Origin: Lineus longissimus
Taxonomy: Eukaryota > Nemertea > Pilidiophora > Heteronemertea > Lineidae
Length of the DNA stretch: 64,000 nucleotides
Reading direction: 5' to 3'
Assembly (NCBI RefSeq): GCF_910592395.1
Contig: NC_088316.1
Span: 9,856,001 to 9,920,000, forward strand
Under the pieces are notes generated by a model, which saw only the letters and a program-made list of their open reading frames with translations, had not been told where the DNA came from and searched no databases. Numbering within the stretch: the stretch's first letter is position 1; each line of letters begins with the position of its first letter. The position numbers and the translations under genes were made by a program. Positions 1-11,970 of the stretch are shown here, piece by piece.

Positions 1-1320
1 CTTTTATACTAGAAGAGGTGATCACATACTATTCTATGGCTTGACGTGCAATATTTATATAATCTGGCATTGAATAATAGTACATAAGGTTACTTCTTTA
101 CGGTACAATGGTCAATAATGGGGAAAAACCTGAAAGCACGTCCTTGGCGGACAAAGGTACCCACCCGTGTCAGTCTTGATCGACTCCGTGATTGATGCGT
201 TGCGATCTACTGCATCTGTTTGGGTAGAGGTCTGATCTCGGGTTCAATCAGCTGAGAGTGCTTTCATGGATATGGGGACGCTCTCAAGAAATTTTCGTTG
301 CATTGAAATCTCTCAGACATGACCAGGTGTGGTGTCGCTGCATGCACCGAAAATTAAAATGGTCTTGTTTTTACACTGTATTTTTAAAAGCGAGTTAACA
401 ATATATTCTAGTCAATTCAATTGCTAAATGAGACGTTATTAGTGATTCTCGGTCTTTATTACCCGATATTTTTGATAAAATCAGAATGCTTATCGCCATA
501 AGGACGTCATCATTCCCAAACATCCTTAAATAATGGGGTGTAGTACCCAAAAATGATTCATGTCAATGGGAATTTATACTCTACGAAATGAAAGAATGAT
601 CAGTTATGTTACATTGCACAAATGGGCAATAAATGAATAAAAAACATATATGCCATTTTCAAAGTTGAAGTATTTACGCGTGACTCATATCTCAAGCCTT
701 AGTGCTCGGACATATTTTTGACGCTCTACTAAGTACATGTATCATGCATTTTATCACCTTACCAGCCACATCTGCTATTTGTATCTTTGAAAATAATTAA
801 CGCCAACATATCACTCTAATTTATTCGGTTAATCATCAGGTTGGTATCAAAATACATTCTTCTGAGTTTTGTTTAAAAGCTGCCAACTGTATCCATGGAG
901 ACGAGCTTCGCCAATATTTCTGGTGAAGTAAAGGAATACATTAGTTAAAAAAAACAATGTAAATTGGATATACATGAATGATACACGTACTTTAAGTGAA
1001 ATGTTTAGAATCGCCGGTGAGAAGGAATAATGTCATTGTCAATCCTGCTGCCACGCTTTATGATGTTTCAGCATGGTACCGTTTTCAATGTCCGAGAATA
1101 GCCATTGGTAACGGTTGCTAAGGGCTCTTTGCACAGTCCTTAGTCGTCTGATCAAATAAAGCTGGTTGTCGATGACAATACGATTTTCCTTGCCCGAGAA
1201 ACGTGATATCACCTTGCTGCAACACATATTTTACGCAGTGTAATGGCATACTGTAGGGCTATCAAGCGAATCCCCCATGTTAGCGTGTAATGTGTTACGG
1301 TTTTGAGTATCTGACGACTT
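1..1320. other. AT-rich non-coding stretch, nothing recognised
   Basis: I see no domain, RNA gene, inverted repeat or tandem array here. The short open frames have no recognisable motif and low-complexity composition. It reads as ordinary intergenic or intronic animal DNA. Confidence 0.4.
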
Positions 1321-1870
1321 ATATCTCGAGGGGGACAGCTAATTCATCTGGGGACGCCTTAATCCTATTGGCAGGACAGCTTAAAAAAACGATGATGGAC
1401 AGTCTTTCCACCCTCGGTACGGGGTTACTAGGGATTGCAGAAGTGCGATGTATATGATTGGTATGTCGACAAGTACTCATTGGATAAGGAATTTCTATAT
1501 TATTGCAAATCATCTCGAGGGGGCCTGCACATTCATCTTGGGGGACGCCTTAATCCTATTGGCAGGACAGCTTCAAAAAACGATGATAGAGTCTTTCCAC
1601 TCTCGGTACGGGGTTACTAGGGATTGCAGAAGTGCGATGTATATGATTGGTATGTCGGCAAGCAGTCATTGTATAAGGAATTTCTTAATTTTTGCAAATC
1701 ATCTCGAGGGGGACTGCTAATTCATCTAGGGGGACGACTTAATCCTTTTGGCAGGACAGCTTCATAAAACGATGATGGACAGTCTTTCTACCCTCGGAAG
1801 GGGTAACTAGGGATTGCAGAAGTGCGATGTTTATGATTGGTATATGTCGGCAAGCAGTCATTTGATAATT
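1321..1870. repeat. tandem repeat, about 189 bp x 3
   Basis: Three consecutive copies start with ATCTCGAGGGGG at 1323, 1512 and 1701, a period of 189 bp. Each copy carries the same internal landmarks in order (GACGCC, GGCAGGACAGCTT, GGGGTTACTAGGGATTGC, ATGATTGGTATG), with small differences. The last copy is cut short near 1870. The open frames across it only reflect the repeat and are not taken as genes. Confidence 0.85.
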
Positions 1871-4010
1871 TGGCCGCTAGGCAATCACAATGATTCAGAA
1901 AGGTCGCTCAGTTTTAGCCATTTCGACTCGTGCAGATGGGGGGGGGGGGGGCCGGCTGCGGGATGCACTTGATTGTGACTCACGGATCACCACCGCCTGG
2001 ATGGCACTGCATGCTGTTCTGTGGTGTAGCCTACCGTGCATGTTGCAATACTCAGCATCATGCTTTATAAATTAACTGCTATCGGATGCCCCGACTCAAG
2101 TACATAATCCTTCACTAATTGACTTAAAGCGGACACAGACTACACACTGTTAAAGTTCTAGGTCACCAAGTATTGAAGGCAGGTGTGGCCAAGTTGGTCA
2201 AGTATCTAAACAGTGCACAGACAGACTAACATCTAACTCTCTATTTTAATTGAATCCATGCACCTGCGGTGGGCTACCGAAGATTGACCTTGATGGTTCT
2301 GGAGGGAAAATACAAAGATGGCTACTGTTGATATGCTGACAGTGCTTGTCCAGAGGAAGAGAAGGGCAATTTCAATGTTATTTAGGGATTTGATATGCTT
2401 GTTCTTGTATTCTTTTGACGTGACATCCCATATCCCTGTTCGATCCTGTACCAGCTCTATGAATTTGAAGGTTTCCGCCGTAAATATGTTACAAGTATCT
2501 GCGAGAGCTCTTCTTCTATTCAGTATACAGGATACTACTGACCAAATGCCCACTACACATATCTCCAGCATTTTCAGACACCGGAATGCAATCTGGTATC
2601 ACTCAAAACACCAGAAATAGACCTATTTTGAGGTCAATACCATTGACCAACTTAGTTTAGATATCAACACACCTGTCAACAACACGCCAATATAAACAAA
2701 TTGCTTGGTGAGAATAGAGCAGGCGCTTTCAGCCACCAACACTTGGCAGAGTATCAAATTACTTTGCAAAGAAAAGTTTGGGGACCAAACACACAGACAA
2801 GGAAGTTACCTGAAGGGTTGGTATCAATTAAAAGACTTTAGATAGTTTGCTGTCTGAGTCCGGCTTTAGGTAGCTCTTCAGCTACAATCATACAAACTTT
2901 CTGTCAGGTTTGTAGTTCATGTAGAATAGCCGGTAATAGCCCGGCTATTTATGTGAGGAATTCAAGGCAGTGCCAGAGTCGACACTTGAAGCACATGTTG
3001 GGAAATGCTAGGGATTTGGGAACTTGGCAATTCATCAAGGCGGTGGTGATCCATGAGTCGTAATATCTATTCAGTGAACTCAGCAGTCAAATGTGGTGAA
3101 CTGAGGTCAATGCTTGACCCTTAAGAAGGCGATAAGGTGTTGAACCCGGGGGGGGGGGGGGGGGGGGGTATCAAATGTGTTTAACGGTAAGTTAATTACA
3201 GTTGTACTAAAACACTGATTTTCGGTGTTGAACCTTTGTCGTCAAAAAAACATGATAACGTTCAATTACTGCTGCTGCTACCTTGCGTACCAAGTAGTGT
3301 TATATAAAAACCGTCGGACGCATGAAGACATGCGTGTTTTATTTAAGGTATGTCTAGAATGCTTGCCCTTATATAGCGCTCTACGATATTGATTGTCTGC
3401 GTACGTGACATTTCCAGTAAAAACAAAGCCTACTGTCTCACAGCCAATGGCATGTCAAGTATGGTAAATGTAAGCTGACTAGTCGTCCAGTGACCTAATG
3501 TCCTGCTGGTCGATGCCATTCCTGTAAATTAAAGAAAACACTGACACTGTGGTTTAATTGATTGCCAAGCAGTTCTGGTCAATGTAACTATTAACATGTA
3601 GCTTGTATCTGGGGGAACGTACGTATTTAGCACGAGTATCCAATGGAACTGCAGCACGGGCTAGGACTATTTATTTATTTTAGTTGTCGAAGGACAAATT
3701 GATATGTGGCCAAAAAAAACCAGTGCATAACTAAAAATTAAATTACAGAAAGTGTAGACTGAGACAATGATTTAGATACTGTATTTTCCGCCCATCTCTA
3801 GAGATCTTCCTTCTCAATGTGACTTGGACTATTTTTGTTGTAAATGAAGCATCCCAAATACTGCAGAAAAAAAATAACCATTGATATCACTATATAAAAT
3901 TGGGTAGTAATACAATATACATATTTAATTGGCAATCTTCGTATTCTGGCATTTCATCCTTTGGCTCAGAGTTTTGAAACCTCAGATATTTTAGCCTGTT
4001 TGAGTTTGGA
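1871..4010. other. non-coding stretch with two poly-G tracts
   Basis: No gene recognised. It holds G runs of 14 (1938-1951) and 21 (3148-3168). The stretch near 2181-2215 has a weak tRNA A-box look, but I find no matching B box at the right distance, so no tRNA is called. Confidence 0.4.
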
Positions 4011-4049
4011 AAATTCATATGTAAATACAGGGTTGAGGATGGAGGGAAG

Positions 4050-4448
4050 TTTACAAGTCTTGTTATTTTTAAGGATGAATTTGAGGATTAAAATTAGGTG
4101 AATGACATTAAAAGCAGAAGTCAGAGAATTGCTTTCACTCGTCTTAGGTTAAGTTGTCACCGACTTAAAATAGAGGTTGGCAGATACGAAAGGCCTGTTA
4201 TTCCAAGAGATGAACGGTTCTGCGACTTCTGTCATTCTCTTAATATCACAGTCGTTGAGGACGAATTTCACTTTCTCTTAAATTGTCCTAAACATAGTAT
4301 TGCAAGGAACGCTATGTTGCATCCTTTAAAGACAAACTATCCGTCAATTTGCAAATTTTCTGACATGGGTATATTTATATTTCACATGTCATCTGAAGGA
4401 CATGTGTCTAGAACTAGTTTCAAATTCAGTCTAGAAAACCTTCCATAA
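4050..4448 (+). pseudogene. LINE ORF2 C-terminal fragment
   Basis: The frame 4098-4448 (116 codons) matches the C-terminal region of CR1/Jockey-type non-LTR retrotransposon polymerases. It has a basic segment ending in LSCHRLKIEVGRY, then a Cys/His cluster (C..C around RFCDFC) followed by EDEFHFLLNCP with a final Cys. This zinc-binding-like tail is typical of LINE ORF2 proteins downstream of the reverse transcriptase. Similar sequence seems to continue upstream of the first Met to about 4050 across stops, so the element is 5'-truncated and decayed. The apparent start codon is only the first Met after a stop. Assignment to LINE is firm; the clade is uncertain. Confidence 0.75.
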
Positions 4449-4705
4449 AAACTTCATTGTCGATCCTTACTAATATAGAGTCGAATTTATTTTGTACAAT
4501 ATTTTCATATACTTAACCAAGTCTCGCACCACTGCACTTCTTCTTCTCTTTACTGTATATGGTTTGAATAAATGTTCAGCATGCTTCAATACCTTCTAAC
4601 CTGTCATAGTTGCACCTTACACCCGTTTATTGCAATTTCTGCTGATATGAAATGTAACTTTTATATGGTAACAATAAACGTATTTGAATTTGAATTTGAA
4701 TTTGT
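4449..4705 (+). repeat. LINE 3' UTR with (TTTGAA)n tail
   Basis: Follows the LINE C-terminal frame directly and ends in a short tandem of TTTGAA (about 4680-4703), preceded by AATAAACG. Short tandem 3' tails instead of poly-A are usual for CR1-type LINEs, so this marks the 3' end of the copy. Confidence 0.6.
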
Positions 4706-5847
4706 AAATTCAGATTTTCACTGAATCTGGCGAGAAACCATATAATAATGTGTATACAAAATATAAATGGATTCTATTTTATGATATTTGGACAGTTCTC
4801 TGTATCATAGTGTACTGTCTCGTAATTATGTTTGACCAATCTTTAAACAGTTTCTATAGTCCAACGATTGATTCTCTGATGATTGATAGGGAAAACTTTT
4901 TTACCAATTAAAGCGTTACCTTTGTTTATGTTATTTTTCTGTAAAGCGAATGCTGTTTTTGGAAAAGGAATATTGAACCAGTTCACCAGCCAATGTTTTT
5001 CTAAAATGACGTGATGCAGTGCAATGCTAATTGTCTTTGAGTTACAAGACAGTGCAAGAGAGACCAACTCCTGTTTTTCGAAATCCAGGTTCTAGCTTTT
5101 TCATTTTTTAGTAAAACCTATTAAGCCCACAGCAGCAGTAAAGAACGCCACATAACTTGACCTGTTCCCTGTTAATCAGCATGCTATTGTATTCGTCCTA
5201 CTGTTAACGGTTGGACTTCTTCCATTGAGATAACCTCGTTCTTTTTCCACCAGCCTAGTTTATGGTTGAATAATGAAGTGAGCGTGCGGTAATGAACCAA
5301 ACAGTACAAACGATAGATATTTTTGTAGTCAGGTCAACAATTGATATATGAATAATAAATTTAGAGTCTGTATCAAAACGTCTGCTAAGGATGTGGGATG
5401 CAGTTCATTAAGTTACAAAAGGGTCTAACTTATCCATTTTAACTGACCCTCATCCCCGATTATTATGCGCGTAGGTCCATTTCTCTAAAGAAGTGCTAAC
5501 AAGTGCTCCACGGACCATTAAAGGACGATTGGCATTATTATTGCAGTATGTTGGTTCTTCTGTTGGTTCATCAGTAAACAATTTTTTATGGATACGTGTG
5601 TGATGCTTTTCCAACTTTGTTCGAGCTCTTAGATAGGGCCATACAATTACAGTAAAACTAACTTATATCACATTTCCTATTATGGACATGACTATAGTCA
5701 TTGGGTTTCGAAGTAAACATTTGTGTGGCCATCAACAATTAAATATCACGGTTTGTTTAGGAATCAGTTGCAACAGACAGCCTTTGAACAACCCTCTGCT
5801 CATAATTGTAATTGAACCATCAATTGAATTGAATGGCCCCATTCATT
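4706..5847. other. no feature recognised
   Basis: AT-rich sequence with no recognisable protein motif, array or inverted repeat. Confidence 0.35.
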
Positions 5848-6052
5848 GACTTCATTGCTGACCATGAGGTGTGTTCTCATCGGTTACCAGCTGTCTAAAA
5901 AAAGGCAATCACCAGTAGCGAGCTAGAAGTAATCTTCAAAATGAAGAATTTAGCAGGTTTTTTTAACAAAAGCGAAAAAGAACGAAAATGAAATAAAAAA
6001 GTGACTTTTGGACATTTTAAAAATGTCCTGTTACATAATGTAGCGACAGGAT
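5848..6052 (+). repeat. dispersed repeat family A, partial copy 1
   Basis: The stretch with TTCATTGCTGACCATGAGG, then CAGCTGTCT, AGCGAGCTAGAAGTAATCTTC and GGACATTTT recurs at 23531-24056 and 50812-51864 in the same order. This copy lacks the outer ends seen in the other two and is an internal fragment of the same non-autonomous element. Confidence 0.7.
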
Positions 6053-6532
6053 GAAATATCCTTGGTAAATATCCCCTACAGTAGTCCTGTTGTGGGCTAT
6101 AGCAGAATCACTATAAAATAAATTACACCATTGTTTTCAGACAAATTATGGTGCTCACTTCTTTTACTTGGGCAACAAAGAAAAGGTTTGCCCAACAATA
6201 GAATCGGGGAATATACGTAATCATGGAAAACAAGCCTGAGCCTAATCTATAGGCCTAATGCAAAATACACATATTTTAACAGTAGGGGGATTTTTACTGG
6301 GGGGATATTTACCGGGGGGGGGGGGGATTTTACCCTACATTCCTTTTTTATTTGGATCCATCATTGCCTTTTTGGATCCAATACGATATGATAACCTAAG
6401 ATCACATGATGTCAATCGAACAATGCCATTGGCCAGGAACATTTGCTTGCGTGGTATTGGTAAACTAACGCAATACGAGTGGTACATAACTATATCAGTC
6501 AATTTCACACGAGTCGGATGGAGCCACTGCTA
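6053..6532. other. non-coding, includes poly-G tract
   Basis: No gene recognised. A run of 13 G lies at 6314-6326 next to other G-rich triplets. Confidence 0.35.
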
Positions 6533-6999
6533 GCCCCATTTAGTGCAGCAAATGCAATACAGGTACAGGCTATCTCGAAAAAAGTCCAAGTAAAGTGCCC
6601 TTCAAACTTGACACATGTGATTTGACTCCAATAAGGATATACAAGATATGCCATTTGAATGTAAAAAAATAGATGCAACTGCAACGTTTCCCATTGTTCT
6701 ACACCTTAACAATAGAACTTTAAAAATATAAACGTTTAGATCCTTCGGGACACTCGCCAGACATGCTAGGAGTGTTGTCTTAGCCTTTCTATACACGAAG
6801 GATTCGAAAATTTGATATTTCATATTTTGACATTTTGATATTTGATACTTTGATGCAGTTGCATACAGTTTTTGTATTCCAATGGAATATTTCGTATATG
6901 AGTTGGGGTCAAATCACATCTGCCAAGTTTGAGGGGCACTTTACTGGGACTTTTCGAGATAGCCTATACCTGTAATGCATTTGCTGTACTAAATGGGGC
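6533..6999. mobile_element. foldback MITE-like element
   Basis: The first ~130 bp and the last ~130 bp are inverted copies. GCCCCATTTAGT then GCAGCAAATGCA on the left are matched on the right by the reverse complement (TGCATTTGCTGTACTAAATG, then GGGGC). Matching continues through CAGGTA.AGGCTATCTCGAAAA and AAAGTGCCC. There is no coding capacity. Length is about 467 bp. I could not fix a target duplication. Confidence 0.75.
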
Positions 7000-8520
7000 A
7001 AACAAAGGCTTTCTTCTGCCGGGTGTGGAATTGACAAATAGTGGAGATACCTTGATCATCATGGCCATGCTGCCAAATTCTACGTCGGAATCTCTCATCT
7101 TGTGTGCATCGATCACGCCTTTCTGCCATTTCCTCGTATTCATCTACCCATCCAGAAAAAGTCCGTGAGTGGATACTAAATAGAACAGGCTGGGGATGGT
7201 CGATGCCTATCGCATGGTGCGACTGAAAATGTCAACGTAGTCCAACCGCTGATTTAAGCTGTAACCATGAAGACGCCTCTTTTCATATCCTGCCTGCTCA
7301 TCGTCCGCCCCATCATCATCATTGTCCATCGAAATCACCACACGAATCCAAAATGCAAAGCAAAAAGTTAATCCAAAGTAGCTTCATCTGGACAAACCGA
7401 ACCACGAACCAAAACATATACACTCTAGGCCTTAGCCAACTACACCAAAAGTTCCAACTTGTGTTACACGATTTAGTTTGTTTTTTTTATTTTTCATATT
7501 TTGCTATTTTATTTCATTTGACAGAATATACGTTGATGCCCTATGCAGCTCTCTCAGCTTGAAGGGGATAGCTTGCACCTTGCCTATTGCATTCATGGAC
7601 AGGCCTTACACACCATAAGAAATGGCATGAATAATCGCATATCAGGGCATCGTGATTATTAAGATTTCACAAGTTGGGCCCGAGACTAAGTGAAAATAGC
7701 CGAAAGAGCCCCCCCCCCCCCCCTCTCCTTTTCCATTACAACATCGGTTAAACCGTTTCACTACCCTCTTGCACGACTGTTTACGCAAAATAAACGTATA
7801 ACAACATTAAAGCGTGAACAACATTAAGCTATTCCAGAAAATGTAAACTTAATGTCTCACGAAAAAAAGGAACCACTGAATGCCACATACTGGATGATAT
7901 ATTATCATTTCGATAAAGCTACATTCTGCGTAGTAGCTTCAATCAATACAATGTTATCTTTAGCGCATGATTATTTCCTTTCCAGGCAAATTCTTAAAAG
8001 GTTGTCAGAGGAAGATGGCTGTAGAAAAATATAAATTGCCTGCGGACAATTTTGTCGTTTATGGTTGGTGCTTTTTTCGGTAAGATAATGTATAATAACA
8101 ACGCTGTATGAAATCAGTACAAGTCAACCCTAAACAGCCTCGGGAAATATATCGGGTCTGTGTTTTCTGAAGAAATGTTTAGCAATCACTAGTTATTCAC
8201 TAATTCATGGTGTTTCTCGGTTACCATGGAATTCTTGCCGAGTAAGGAATTATTCGATAAATAGCATCAAGAAACAGCAACAAATCGTATTTAAATGTGT
8301 CAGGCGCTTTTGTCCGCTGGGTAACTGTTTACATTAACTTCTTTGTCTAATACTCTGCTGCATCTGTTCGCTTCCCAACGAGGAGCCCTAAGCCAAACTT
8401 GAAAGCACTGATCGACGATCATTGCATGCTGATAAATATAATAACAATTATTTTGCAGACTTATACTGTCATATAAACAATAGCAATGAAGATCAAAGGC
8501 CTATGGTGAATGGGGTTAAA
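7000..8520. other. no gene recognised; one poly-C tract
   Basis: Several short open frames but none with a recognisable motif. A run of 15 C lies at 7709-7723. Confidence 0.35.
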
Positions 8521-8526
8521 TGAGGT

Positions 8527-8997
8527 GTGAACCAAACACTCAGAGTGACCAAATTGTGTCTGAGAAAATTAGCCTTCACATTCAGGGTGAGGCAAAGCGA
8601 CCATGGTAATAATGTTCAGTTTGGTTTTCGTCGAGGTGTTGGTACGACCCAAGCATGTTCTTTCCTTAATGACATTTTTGCAGTTCGAACCAGAAGGGTT
8701 CACTGGTGTAGGTCTGCAGTGTGCTTTGATAAAGTTTGGCATGCGGGTCTTTTTTTACAAGCTGAGAGGCAAACTACCCCTCCCAAGCTGGCTGTTTCTT
8801 TTTGACCTGTATAAATCATCTACTGCCACGATCTTAAGTAACTGTTCGTAAAGTGAGGTGTTCAAAATAACAAGGGATACGTCAAGGAAGTGCATTATCT
8901 CCGCTACTTTTTAATTTTTTTGCAAACGATCTATTGACTAGGCTGTCCACGTATGAGACTGGAATTCATATTGGTGATGACATTTACAATTGTATTG
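8527..8997 (+). pseudogene. LINE reverse transcriptase, 5' half (interrupted)
   Basis: Three adjacent frames together read as fingers/palm of a non-LTR reverse transcriptase. QFGFRRGVGTTQA and FLNDI come first, then a frame change into FDKVWHAGLF and FYKLRGKLPL, then GIRQGSALSPLLFNFF and NDLLTRLSTYETGIHIGDDIYNC. At least two frameshifts separate these blocks, so the copy is dead. The catalytic YADD box is absent here because a 12.4-kb transposon begins at 8998. The box resumes at 21413. Clade uncertain (CR1/L2/Jockey-like). Confidence 0.85.
8992..8997. other. target-site duplication, left (GTATTG)
   Basis: GTATTG directly precedes the left terminal inverted repeat; an identical copy follows the right one at 21407-21412. 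Deleting the element and one copy restores the LINE frame ...AAT TGT ATT GCA TAC GCG GAT GAT... (NCIAYADD). Confidence 0.9.
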
Positions 8998-9173
8998 TAC
9001 GGTGGCTGGGAAAGGACATGGTGATTTTTATTTTCAATGACGATGTTTATTTTTTATCTCAGGCGCCTGACCTACTAACTCAGGCGCCTGACTTACTATC
9101 TCAGGCGCCTACTTACTCTCTCAGGCGCCTGACTTACTAACTCAGGCGCCTGACTTACGAAAACGAGGCTGGT
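8998..9173. repeat. left terminal inverted repeat with 5 palindrome units
   Basis: Begins TACGGTGGCTGGG, has an AT-rich segment to about 9055, then five CAGGCGCCTG-type palindromes spaced 20 bp apart (9059-9152; the third lacks a G after CCT), then ACGAAAACGAGGCTGGT. The transposase start codon lies only 10 bp inside it. Confidence 0.9.
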
Positions 9174-9182
9174 GAGCTCAAG

Positions 9183-10488
9183 ATGGATGCCATCGTTAAG
9201 GAACTGTTCGGTCTTGCGCTGAATCATAAGGAAATCCTCGCTGTTCTCAAAGAGCGGTTCGGCATTAGGATTAGTGCAAGGCATCTAAGACGCGTCCTTG
9301 CTAAGTTGCAGCTGTATAGGCGACAATTCACCGATTTCGACGAAGTGGTTGACTTTATTAACGCACAGTTGTCTAAATCAGGGCAACTACATGGGTGTCG
9401 TTTCATGCATCTGAAATGTATTAGCAATGACTACGTTGTTAGTAAAGAGACAGTGCGCATCATTTTGAGTATTCTCGATCCTGAGGGCGTGGAGTTAAGA
9501 AAAGCTAGAAGATTAATCAGACGAAGATATACCGTCAAAGGGCCAAATTGCATTTGGCACATTGATGGATATGACAAACTTACACCATACGGAATATGTA
9601 TCAGTGGCTGTATAGATGGGTTTTCGCGATATTTATTGTGGTTGGAAGCATATAGAACTAACAGTGACCCAGCAGTAATTGGAGGGTATTTCATTAAAGC
9701 TGTCAGAAAACACAGCGGTTGTCCACGGTTAATACGTGCAGACCGAGGTACAGAAAACGGACACACTGAGCATATGCAGACATTTCTTAGGGAGGATGGT
9801 GCCGGCGATGGGGAACGGTGCTTTCAGTATGGCAGAAGCACGGCGAATCAGCGAATAGAGTCATGGTGGGGATTTTTTTTGGATTGCTCTTTTTAGTGAG
9901 TTGCAAGGCCAGGGTTACTTCGGCGCAGAGTTGATTGAAAAGGAGCTGATCCGATTCTGCTTTATGGGTTTAATACAGGTAGGCTAATCTTTGAACGATG
10001 TTGTCACCTTGATGGGGCCCGTTTAAAGTTCACATCTTAGCAGGCCTACTAAGAATCACCTCCGAGTTCTTGCCTAGAGCGATTACACCGGGCTTGCCCC
10101 TCGTTAAACTCCACATTTTCCCACCTAAATTTCAATCCATATTGGGGTCGCTATTTGAACTCGGTCACAGTGACACTGTGCTGGGCCTACTGGTACCCGT
10201 CATGGATCTACATTTTGCAAAATCGATAAGTTAATGTTCATGTATATCCCGTAATGTGTCGTCCCTTTCTACATGTATAGGCGACTACTTTTTACGATGA
10301 TTGCATTTCCATTACAGGAGGAACTGAGAGAAGTGTCACATCTATGGAATATCCACAAGATCCGCGGATATCGCAATATGAGCATGAATCATGGACGTCC
10401 TTTCATGATGTACACGGTGCCGGAATCGTTCGATACAGTCGACTACATCTGTGAAGCTGACGACGCAAAAGTGAGAGCCTGTGAGTAA
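9183..10488 (+). pseudogene. IS3EU-like DDE/rve integrase-type transposase, spliced and damaged
   Basis: Exon 1 (9183-9978) opens with a helix-turn-helix-like segment (residues 15-48, ending RRVLAKLQLYRR). An integrase core follows with D128 in WHIDGYDKL, D187 in RADRGTEN and E226 in RIESWW (58 and 38 residues between). After WWG the frame shifts; the next frame reads FFWIALFSELQGQGYFG and RFCFMGLIQ up to a CAG/GTAGGC donor. Exon 2 starts after TTCCATTACAG at 10318 in the same phase (EELREVSHLWNIHKIR... HGRPFMMY) and ends TAA at 10488. A second donor-like GTGAGT lies just before that stop, so a further exon is possible. From memory of related animal proteins, several residues between WW and FFW are missing, suggesting a small deletion that also shifted the frame. 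Role: cleavage and joining of the element ends. Confidence 0.85.
9979..10317 (+). other. intron of the transposase gene
   Basis: Starts GTAGGC after ...TTAATACAG and ends TTTCCATTACAG before GAGGAACTG. Both flanks are in phase 0 and encode neighbouring parts of the same conserved protein family, so the intron call is strong. Confidence 0.8.
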
Positions 10489-10594
10489 TACTGCACATTA
10501 CAGTTGCAGTATCCTTGCGATGAGGACATGTTTGAACTATGTTGCATCCTTCTTGGAAGAGAACGGTCTGGTGCCCCCCCCCCCAAAAAAAAAA

Positions 10595-10727
10595 AATCCT
10601 GACGAAGCCAGACATTTATACATAACTCTGAGAGACATTCTCAATGCACTTATGACTTAGAAATCCTGACGAAGCCAGACATTTATACATTACTCTGAGA
10701 GACATTCTCATTGCACTTATGACTTAG
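10595..10727. repeat. direct tandem duplication of ~66 bp
   Basis: AATCCTGACGAAGCCAGACA through CACTTATGACTTAG occurs twice back to back with only two or three differences. It sits downstream of the transposase, after an 11-bp C and 12-bp A run (10574-10596). Confidence 0.85.
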
Positions 10728-10737
10728 CATAGGCGCG

Positions 10738-11466
10738 TGTTTGGCATGTTAGGCGATGAAAGGAAATGCACAGACATGAGAGAAAGGTGCTGTGGATTGA
10801 ATTTCGGACTTGGTTACAAATCCCGAAATAATTGTCATCGTTCGAGCCTGACCTGGCCGATTTTAGTGCAACACTGTTTCGCCGTTTGTTATGCACTGGC
10901 TTCTATAACTATAAACATTAGTTTACAACGTTCCTTTTTCTTCAGGCATACCTGGACATGCGTTCAATTATTTCGTTCATTCAAAGGCAAAGTAAATCAA
11001 AAAGACAATGTATGAATAAATAATTTATATAAGAATTTATTAGTCTCTTGCCATCAATCTCACAAAAAACCGTCTTATTCAGAGATGATCGTTACCTATA
11101 TTAGAAGACACCGTCTTTTTGCCCCAGATCATAATTTTGTCCACGACAGAGTTTAAATTGATCATTATCTTTTCCCAACAAAGAGAATACCATAAATGGA
11201 TTAGAAGGGGATTAACCAAAATGGCTTTTCGTGGCAAAGATTATCTCCACAGTAAGATGATTTTTGTGTGTTTACCGCAGTCATTCAGACACATTTACTT
11301 CAAATTATGTTAAGGTACCGGTATATTGCTCTAAATCGAATATTTGAACTAGACACAACGCGATTCGTGTGAATCGCAATGTATGCCCCCGCTGAGTGGG
11401 CATATTTTTAATGTTGGGTAGGTTGAAGGAAATGAATTTAAGTGCTTATACTGGTAGTAATCTGCT
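10738..11466. other. no gene recognised
   Basis: Interior of the large transposon. Short frames without motifs; could be transposase 3' UTR or old insertion debris. Confidence 0.35.
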
Positions 11467-11946
11467 TACTGTATTTATGCGCATTTTAGCGCACTGCACG
11501 CGCTAATTGAGGGTGCAGTTAAATTCAATTATAAGCACAGTTTAAGCGCAGTGCGCTTATAATTGAACAAAAACGTTCTTGATGTGCGTGTTGATTGGTG
11601 GCAGGAGAGGGTCATTCCACCTGGAATGAACAGCAGTTGTGTGTTTTGCTTTTTAAAAGTGTCTTTCTCTTCGTCTTTCATGTGGCAGTGCGCGGTATTC
11701 AGAGTTAACATGCTAGCGGGTTTAAACATGGAAGCATGCAGCACGGGACTGTGACAGTTTCTTCACGTATTCTTCCAGCATGCTATTAGAAGTCATGCAG
11801 CCTCCCTTCGATGCAGTGACGATGACGTCTCCGAAAAATATTAGCACATGCGTTTATAATTGGGCAAAGTGAAGGCTGAAAATATACCCTAAAACAAGCG
11901 ATTTTTGTTTATAAGCGCATGTGCTAAAATGCGCATAAATACGGTA
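11467..11946. mobile_element. TA-flanked MITE (mariner-like ends)
   Basis: The left end TA-CTGTATTTATGCGCATTT and the reverse complement of the right end TA-CCGTATTTATGCGCATTT are inverted repeats flanked by TA. Internal copies of AATTATAAGC/GCGCTTATAATT and TGCGC motifs add secondary palindromes. There is no coding capacity. TA duplications with short inverted ends are typical of Tc1/mariner MITEs. It is nested inside the large transposon. Confidence 0.75.
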
Positions 11947-11970
11947 TGTAGTGTGACATGTTTTCATCAA

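Noticed and set aside
9183-9896. Bacterial IS3 contamination or horizontal transfer as the source of the integrase
   Set aside because: The gene is spliced with in-phase GT-AG sites, sits in long TIRs with eukaryotic-type structure and interrupts an animal LINE.
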